From the NCBI GenBank assembly GCA_013205525.1, contig JABMMR010000300.1, forward strand, positions 1-6,747: a stretch of DNA of 6,747 bases. The letters are read 5' to 3'. Below, in pieces: positions 1 through 4,470 of this stretch. How positions within the stretch are numbered: position 1 is the first letter of the stretch; each line of letters starts with the position of its first letter. The translations under genes were made by a program, and so were the position numbers. This stretch comes from Burkholderiales bacterium (GTDB taxonomy: Bacteria > Pseudomonadota > Gammaproteobacteria > Burkholderiales > Burkholderiaceae_C). The notes beneath the pieces were generated by a model, which did no database searches, was not told where the DNA came from, and was given only the letters and a program-made list of their open reading frames with translations.

Positions 1-395
1 AATCGAGCTCCTAATATTTGCGGCTGCGCCGTCAAATTCGGCCACACGGGCGTGACAACCACCACCTCGTCGCCCGCGTTGACCAAGGCTTGCATAGCCA
101 GCATCAGTGCATTGACCCCGCCCGAAGTCACTGCAATACGGTTGCTGCTGATAGCTCCCCCATGTTTTTGAAGCATCTCTTGGCTGATGGCTTCTCGCAA
201 GACCGGAAGCCCCAGGTTATGGGAATAAAAAGTTTCTCCTGCCTGCAAAGAATCTATGGCAGCTTGACGGATAAAGTCGGGCGTGACCTCATCGCTTTCA
301 CCAAACCAAAAAGCCAAGACATCACTTCGGCCCATGCCTGCATTAGCCAATTCACGTATCTTGGAGGCCTGAAGTTGTTGAACAGCTTGTCGCAT
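1..395 (-). CDS. PLP-dependent class I/II aminotransferase, N-terminal part (cut by left window edge)
   Basis: The first 131 codons of an aminotransferase are visible; the gene continues beyond base 1. The translation begins MRQAVQQLQASKIRELANAG. It carries fold-type I aminotransferase hallmarks: the substrate-side segment around residues 50-67 (SLQAGETFYSHNLGLP, the usual Y-x-x-x-G-x-P-x-L-R-E-A-I block), the cofactor phosphate-binding turn TSGGVNAL at 90-97, and DEVVVVTPVWPN at 109-120, whose aromatic residue normally stacks on PLP. The catalytic Schiff-base lysine lies outside the window, so amino-acid specificity (aspartate, alanine, aromatic and so on) cannot be told. ATG at 395 is the only good start: an in-frame TGA lies six bases upstream, and a weak TGGA Shine-Dalgarno sits 6 bases from the start. 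It follows tsaD by 16 bases on the same strand, so co-transcription with tsaD is likely. The family is sure; the substrate is unknown. Confidence 0.9.
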   Translation of the reverse strand, partial: MRQAVQQLQASKIRELANAGMGRSDVLAFWFGESDEVTPDFIRQAAIDSLQAGETFYSHNLGLPVLREAISQEMLQKHGGAISSNRIAVTSGGVNALMLAMQALVNAGDEVVVVTPVWPNLTAQPQILGAR

Positions 396-411
396 CCATC
401 ATCCAATAAAT

Positions 412-1455
412 TTAAGTGGGAGAACACATTTGAGCCAGCGGCCAGCGCGGCAACACATCAAAAGCATACGACGCACGGGCTTGTTCTATACCCGACTGCA
501 TTCTCATGCCCGCAGCCATGGCGATCATTGCGCCGTTATCAGTACACCACTCGGCTTGGGGGTAATGAACCACAGCACCCTTGGTACTGAGTGAGGCAGC
601 CAACTGCTCTCGCAAAGCACGATTGGCGCCCACGCCACCTGCCAGCACCAAACGTTTCATACCGGTTTGTTCTAAGGCACGCAAAGATTTTTTAACCAAC
701 ACATCCACGATAGCTGCTTGTGTACTGGCCGCGATGTCCGCTTTGTGGTGAACCAAATCATCACCAGATTTTTTGCATTGGGTCAGTACAGCGGTTTTGA
801 GGCCAGCAAAAGAAAAATCTAAATTGGGCTGATACAACAAAGGACGGGGAAAAGCATAGGCGTCGGCTCTGCCGAGCGTAGCCAAGGCGGCCAAAGCGGG
901 GCCGCCTGGATAGCCCAAGCCCAGCAATTTGGCCGACTTATCAAAAGCCTCACCAGCAGCATCATCTATAGTTTCACCCAACAACTCGTAATGGCCTACT
1001 GACTTGACCAGCATAAGTTGTGTATGTCCACCAGACACCAACAAAGCCACAAATGGAAACTGCGGTGGGTCATCGCTTAAAAACGGGGACAACAAATGCC
1101 CCTCCAAATGGTGTATGCCCATCACAGGTTTTCCCAAGCTTGCAGCCAAAGCACAAGCTGTAGCAGCCCCCACCAACAATGCGCCGGCCAGTCCTGGTCC
1201 TTGTGTGAAAGCAACCACATCGATTGACGACAAATCTTTGTGCGAAGAGGTCATGACCCGCTCGACCAGAGGCAAAACACGGCGTATATGGTCGCGACTG
1301 GCCAACTCTGGAACCACTCCGCCAAAAGCCTCATGCATGGCTGCTTGTGTATGCAAGTCCTGGGCAAGCAACTGCGGCCATGCCTGCCCATCCTGGGTCT
1401 GGACCAAGGCCACCCCAGTTTCATCGCAAGAAGACTCTATCCCTAAGATCAGCAT
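412..1455 (-). CDS. tsaD: TsaD, tRNA N6-adenosine threonylcarbamoyltransferase
   Basis: TsaD (formerly Gcp/YgjD) transfers the threonylcarbamoyl group from threonylcarbamoyl-AMP to A37 of tRNAs that read ANN codons, forming t6A in the cytoplasm together with TsaB and TsaE. The 347-residue length is normal. The start [14 protein letters not shown] is the family's N-terminal ATPase-fold signature. [17 protein letters not shown] lies at about 41-57. The metal-binding HxxxH is H116/H120 (HHLEGH), with the third metal ligand D306 in CTDNGAM. Other expected active-site residues are present: D172 and G185 in [16 protein letters not shown], and N278 in AGGVGANRA. The C-terminus FDVLPRWPL is also typical. 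ATG at 1455 fits homologues, although the Shine-Dalgarno is poor. The gene is divergent from ybiB and leads into the aminotransferase gene 16 bases downstream. Nothing appears broken. It is essential in many bacteria. Confidence 0.98.
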   Translation of the reverse strand: MLILGIESSCDETGVALVQTQDGQAWPQLLAQDLHTQAAMHEAFGGVVPELASRDHIRRVLPLVERVMTSSHKDLSSIDVVAFTQGPGLAGALLVGAATACALAASLGKPVMGIHHLEGHLLSPFLSDDPPQFPFVALLVSGGHTQLMLVKSVGHYELLGETIDDAAGEAFDKSAKLLGLGYPGGPALAALATLGRADAYAFPRPLLYQPNLDFSFAGLKTAVLTQCKKSGDDLVHHKADIAASTQAAIVDVLVKKSLRALEQTGMKRLVLAGGVGANRALREQLAASLSTKGAVVHYPQAEWCTDNGAMIAMAAGMRMQSGIEQARASYAFDVLPRWPLAQMCSPT

Positions 1456-1525
1456 GTGACTGAGTTTAGCCCTGCTTCATTTGCCACATAACCGTAAGTC
1501 ATTTAACTTGTCAGACAATAGGTCC
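1456..1525. promoter_or_regulatory. Divergent tsaD / ybiB intergenic region with candidate promoters
   Basis: This is the only place in the window where two genes face away from each other, so promoters for both directions should lie here. By eye, a plus-strand candidate is TTGCCA (1481-1486), 17 bases, then TAACTT (1504-1509). Its -35 is good and its -10 poor, and it would leave only about a 10-base leader before ybiB ATG at 1526. A minus-strand candidate is CTGACA (1514-1509), 18 bases, then TATGTG (1490-1485), leaving about 23 bases before tsaD. Both are weak matches to sigma-70 sites. A perfect 5-base inverted repeat, TTGTC-A-GACAA at 1508-1518, lies across the middle. The region function follows from gene layout; the exact boxes are guesses. 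Confidence 0.4.
1508..1518. repeat. Short perfect inverted repeat between tsaD and ybiB
   Basis: TTGTC-A-GACAA is a perfect five-base inverted repeat with a one-base centre, 8 bases upstream of ybiB ATG. It overlaps the candidate minus-strand -35 box and lies at or near the inferred ybiB transcription start. It could be an operator half-site pair, but a palindrome this short also occurs by chance. It does not fit the LexA box (CTGT-N8-ACAG). Confidence 0.35.
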
Positions 1526-2464
1526 ATGGGCATAGCGCATTTCATTCGAGAAATTGGACGGGGCAAGCAAGGGGCCAAAGATTTGAGCCGCGAGCAGGCT
1601 TGCGCTTTGATGACCGAAGTTTTGGGGGGGGCGGTCGAACCTGTGGCCTTGGGTGCATTCTGTATAGCCATGCGCATCAAAGGTGAGACTGCTGATGAAA
1701 TGATGGGTTTTCTGGATGCCACCCAAAAACATTTGCACATGTTTAGCAACCCGCATGATCAACCCATTGTTGTTTTACCCAGCTATAACGGCGCAAGAAG
1801 ACTTCCTTCGCTAACACCTTTGTTAGCTATCTTGTTGGCAAGACAAGGTCATGCTGTGCTTGTCCACGGTTGCAACAGTGAAGACCGCCGCTTGGCAACG
1901 GAGGATGTTTTTTTAGCCTTGGGCATTGAACCAGCTACACAGGTTGGTGCGATTGCAAAAGGAGAAGTGGTTTACGCCCCCACGCAACTTTTGTCCCCCG
2001 CAGTGTGGGCATTGCTACAAGTCAGGCGGCAAACTGGCTTGCGTAATTCGGCACACAGTTTGGTCAAACTGATGAATCCCATCAATGGCCCGCGCCTGCA
2101 AGTGGCCAGTTACACCCATCCAGAATATGCGGCTTCAATGCAGCAAACCCTTGAGCGCTTAGAAGCCCATGCTTTGTTGTTAAGAGGCACCGAAGGCGAA
2201 CCCGTGGCTGACCCACGCAAAATACCCGTCATGAGTTGCTTTGTTCATGGACTTGCAGCCCCGCATTTAGAAATCCAGCCAGAATCAAACCATCTCACCA
2301 CCGATATGCCCATAGCTATGAACGTCAAGCAAACAGCTGATTTCATTGCTCAAATGTTGGCCGGCCATATCCCTGTTCCCCACTCGATACAAGCTCAGAC
2401 AGATCTCATCTCGCGTCTGTCTGCGGCCTGTATTGAAAATTCATTTTCTGTTAAATGCTCATGA
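1526..2464 (+). CDS. ybiB: YbiB family (TrpD2) nucleic-acid-binding protein
   Basis: This gene encodes a 312-residue member of the YbiB/TrpD2 family, which has the anthranilate phosphoribosyltransferase fold (helical N-terminal domain, then an alpha/beta domain). The characterised E. coli YbiB binds nucleic acids and lacks TrpD enzyme activity. Family features seen: HFIREIGRGKQGAKDLSREQA at 5-25, the ALGAFCIAMRIKGET helix at about 41-55, and PSYNGARRLPSLTPLLA at 85-101, which replaces the catalytic GTGGD-type loop of true TrpD. LVKLMNPINGP (179-189) and SYTHPEYAASM (195-205) follow. No trp genes are nearby, which fits a non-tryptophan role. An upstream in-frame TTG at 1481 would add 15 residues, but ATG at 1526 aligns with known family starts (MGI..FI.EIGRGK) and has an AGG three to four bases upstream; I prefer it. 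The stop overlaps cobA. Codons 33-36 run through a G8 tract. Confidence 0.9.
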   Translation: MGIAHFIREIGRGKQGAKDLSREQACALMTEVLGGAVEPVALGAFCIAMRIKGETADEMMGFLDATQKHLHMFSNPHDQPIVVLPSYNGARRLPSLTPLLAILLARQGHAVLVHGCNSEDRRLATEDVFLALGIEPATQVGAIAKGEVVYAPTQLLSPAVWALLQVRRQTGLRNSAHSLVKLMNPINGPRLQVASYTHPEYAASMQQTLERLEAHALLLRGTEGEPVADPRKIPVMSCFVHGLAAPHLEIQPESNHLTTDMPIAMNVKQTADFIAQMLAGHIPVPHSIQAQTDLISRLSAACIENSFSVKCS

Positions 2465-3273
2465 CACCTGCGCCACAAGCTGTGTTTGTTACTCTGGTGG
2501 GCGCTGGCCCCGGTGACCCCGAACTGTTGACCCTCAAAGCGGTGAAAGCCCTGCAACAAGCAACCGTCATTTTGGTCGACGACTTGGTTCACCCCGATGT
2601 CTTACAACATGCCAAGCCTCAAGCCCGCATCGTGCAAGTAGGCAAACGCGGTGGCTGTCAATCAACACCGCAGGCTTTCATCGAAAAACTGATGGTTCAA
2701 GAGGCGTTGGCTGGTGAAAATGTGGTCCGACTCAAAGGCGGAGACCCCTTGATTTTTGGAAGGGCTGGCGAAGAAATCGCTTATTTGCAATCGCAAGGTG
2801 TGGGGGTCAACATAGTCAATGGCGTGACCTCGGGGCTGGCTGCTGCCGATACCCTTGGCCTGTCACTCACGCACCGCAATTTCTCTCATGGCGCTGTCAT
2901 GGTGACAGGACATTCGCCATCATCACAAACAGATATCACTCCCATTGACTGGGAAATGCTCGGACGCACAGCACATGCTTGTCACCTGACCTTGGTGATT
3001 TACATGGGAATGACCACAGCACAAGAATTACAAAATGCTTTATTGAAGTCCATGCCACCCAACACGCCCATCGCTGTCGTACAAAATGCAAGCAAAAGCA
3101 ATCAACGCAGCTTGCTGGGCAGCTTGTCAGCATTGCACACATTGATACACGAAGCAGGCATGGGCAGTCCTGCCATCGTTTTGGTGGGCGATGTTTTACT
3201 TACCCTCCATGATTTCAAAAGTTTAAATAATCTCAGCCACGAAATTTATTCCATGGCCCGCGCGGCCAATTGA
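2461..3273 (+). CDS. cobA: Uroporphyrinogen-III C-methyltransferase (SUMT)
   Basis: SUMT uses two S-adenosylmethionine molecules to methylate uroporphyrinogen III at C-2 and C-7, giving precorrin-2, the branch point to siroheme and cobalamin. The 270-residue protein has the tetrapyrrole methylase blocks in order: VGAGPGDPELLTLKA (13-27), VVRLKGGDPLIFGRAGEE (88-105), VNGVTSGLAAADTLGLSLTHR (119-139), VTGH (148-151), LVIYMGM (178-184), TPIAVVQNASKSNQRSLLGSL (202-222) and GSPAIVLVGDVL (235-246). It is a stand-alone methylase with no CysG-like dehydrogenase/ferrochelatase domain, so precorrin-2 oxidation and iron insertion must be encoded elsewhere. Two starts are possible. ATG at 2461 forms an ATGA overlap with the ybiB stop; ATG at 2455 adds two residues. 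Neither has a clear Shine-Dalgarno, which suggests translational coupling to ybiB. Whether it serves siroheme (nitrite/sulfite reductase) or cobalamin cannot be told; nirB/cysI-type genes are not in view. Confidence 0.95.
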   Translation: MTPAPQAVFVTLVGAGPGDPELLTLKAVKALQQATVILVDDLVHPDVLQHAKPQARIVQVGKRGGCQSTPQAFIEKLMVQEALAGENVVRLKGGDPLIFGRAGEEIAYLQSQGVGVNIVNGVTSGLAAADTLGLSLTHRNFSHGAVMVTGHSPSSQTDITPIDWEMLGRTAHACHLTLVIYMGMTTAQELQNALLKSMPPNTPIAVVQNASKSNQRSLLGSLSALHTLIHEAGMGSPAIVLVGDVLLTLHDFKSLNNLSHEIYSMARAAN

Positions 3274-3277
3274 GTAC

Positions 3278-3283
3278 AGAGGA
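3278..3283 (+). promoter_or_regulatory. Shine-Dalgarno site deciding the prfB start
   Basis: AGAGGA lies five bases before ATG at 3289. It is the best ribosome-binding site near the prfB 5' end. It supports starting at 3289 and not at the internal ATG at 3313, although the latter matches the MEAER-type start seen in many related RF2 proteins and is preceded only by a weak GGAT. Confidence 0.6.
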
Positions 3284-3288
3284 TAATC

Positions 3289-4417
3289 ATGGCTTTAAGA
3301 ATGGATATTGTCATGGAAGCAGAACGCATCAACCTCATTGGCAACCTACTCAGCGACTTGCAAACGCGAACTCTTGATCTTCGGGGGTATCTTTGACTTC
3401 GATGCGAAATCCGAGAGACTAAGAACTGTCAATGCATCCCTGGAAGACCCCAGCGTTTGGAATGACCCCAAGAAAGCGCAGGAACTGGGCAAAGAAAAAA
3501 AATCTCTCGACGACATTGTCTTGACCATAGGCCGCATAGGCCAAGAGATTGCCGACAACACCGAACTGTTTGACATGAGTAAATCGGATAACGATGAAGC
3601 CGGACTGCTCACCATAGAAGACGATACCCAAGGCATTTTGGCCGAGGTTGAAAAACTTGAATTTCGTCGGATGTTCAATAACCCCGCCGATCCCCTCAAT
3701 GCTTTTCTTGATATTCAAGCAGGTGCAGGCGGCACAGAAGCCTGTGACTGGGCCAGCATGCTTTTGCGACAGTACCTGAAATATGCAGAACGCAAAGGCT
3801 TCAAAGCAACATTGGAAGATGAGTCTGCTGGAGACGTCGCAGGCATCAAAGGGGCTACTTTAAAAATTGAAGGCGAATATGCTTTTGGCTTATTACGCAC
3901 AGAAACAGGCGTGCACCGCTTGGTACGCAAATCGCCTTTTGATTCTGCGGGCGGGCGACACACCAGTTTTGCCAGCGTGTTTGTATACCCCGAGGTAGAT
4001 GATTCGATAGAAATTGACATCAACCCCGCAGATGTGCGTACCGATACATTTCGGGCCAGTGGCGCAGGTGGCCAGCACATCAATAAAACCGATTCAGCTG
4101 TGCGCTTAACCCATATACCCACAGGCATTGTTGTGCAGTGTCAAGACGGGCGAAGTCAGCACAGCAACCGTGATGTGGCTTGGAAGCGTTTGCGCTCGCG
4201 CATGTACGATTTTGAAATGCGTAAACGCATGGAAGCACAACAAAAACTAGAAGACACCAAAACCGATGTGGGCTGGGGTCACCAAATTCGCAGTTATGTG
4301 CTTGACCAAAGCCGTATCAAAGATTTGCGAACCAATGTTGAAATCAGTAATACCCAAAAAGTGCTCGATGGCGATTTGGATGCTTTCATAGAAGCATCCC
4401 TCAAGCACGGTGTTTAA
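3289..4417 (+). CDS. prfB: Peptide chain release factor 2, with +1 programmed frameshift
   Basis: RF2 recognises UGA and UAA in the ribosomal A site and triggers peptide release. The true product is join(3289..3393, 3395..4417), 375 residues. The zero frame encodes 35 residues ending LDLRGYL before TGA (3394-3396); skipping one base continues as [15 protein letters not shown]. Length and spacing match E. coli RF2 (365 residues) with ten extra N-terminal residues. The stop-codon-reading tripeptide S215-P216-F217 and the catalytic GGQ at 260-262 (in [18 protein letters not shown]) sit exactly ten positions later than in E. coli. Position 256, equivalent to E. coli 246, is alanine, not the K-12 threonine. 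If ATG 3313 is used, the product has 367 residues. Sequence of the zero-frame start region read in the +1 frame (from about 3308) is not protein. It lies 15 bases after cobA and is probably co-transcribed with it. RF2 should autoregulate through the frameshift. Confidence 0.97.
3382..3397 (+). promoter_or_regulatory. prfB programmed +1 ribosomal frameshift site
   Basis: The sequence CGGGGGTATCTTTGAC contains the internal Shine-Dalgarno-like G-run (3383-3387), the slippery CTT codon (3391-3393), the in-frame UGA stop (3394-3396) and the following C, which makes UGAC a poor terminator. It differs from the E. coli site (AGGGGGTATCTTTGAC) only in its first base. When RF2 is scarce the ribosome pauses at UGA, peptidyl-tRNA-Leu slips from CUU to UUU, and translation resumes at GAC (Asp36). 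When RF2 is plentiful, translation stops after 35 residues. Confidence 0.97.
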
Positions 4418-4470
4418 AAATTGGTTCTCCCCGCTTGGCATGTTGAAGAAAATGAATCTGGAGAAAAATG
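4418..4470 (+). promoter_or_regulatory. prfB-pepN spacer with pepN ribosome-binding site
   Basis: This AT-rich 53-base gap holds the pepN Shine-Dalgarno GGAG (4460-4463). The SD is seven bases from ATG 4471 and four from ATG 4468. TTCTCC (4425-4430) is complementary to GGAGAA (4460-4465), so a six-base stem with a 29-base loop could cover the SD. I see no terminator hairpin with a T-run after prfB and no clear promoter, so read-through from prfB into pepN is plausible. Confidence 0.5.

Noticed and set aside
354..402. Tiny minus-strand 16-codon frame starting at ATG 402 (MMDATSC...), overlapping the aminotransferase start in another frame
   Set aside because: It could be imagined as a leader peptide, but it has no own SD, no attenuator-like codon run, and the ATGs arise from the GATGATGGATG repetition.
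18..590. 190-codon plus-strand open frame across the aminotransferase/tsaD junction
   Set aside because: It lies antisense to two clear genes, has no recognisable domain, and its codons mirror the conserved proteins on the other strand.
1004..1459. 151-codon plus-strand open frame inside tsaD
   Set aside because: It is antisense to the conserved TsaD N-terminal half (HHLEGH, SGGHTQL) and its translation resembles no protein family.
1508..1518. LexA (SOS) box upstream of ybiB
   Set aside because: The consensus CTGT-N8-ACAG is not met; the repeat has a one-base centre.
1481..1525. TTG 1481 as the ybiB start
   Set aside because: The added residues MPHNRKSFNLSDNRS do not resemble the family N-terminus, there is no SD, and the TTG overlaps the candidate -35 box.
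3308..3394. N-terminal [10 protein letters not shown]... as the genuine start of RF2
   Set aside because: This is the zero-frame N-terminus read one base out; homology to RF2 in this frame begins only at DFDAKSERL after the frameshift site.
3495..3502. A8 tract in prfB as a second frameshift site
   Set aside because: The codons are GAA AAA AAA, encoding E-K-K in a normally lysine-rich RF2 segment; there is no stop codon or stimulatory structure evident, and the frame continues intact.
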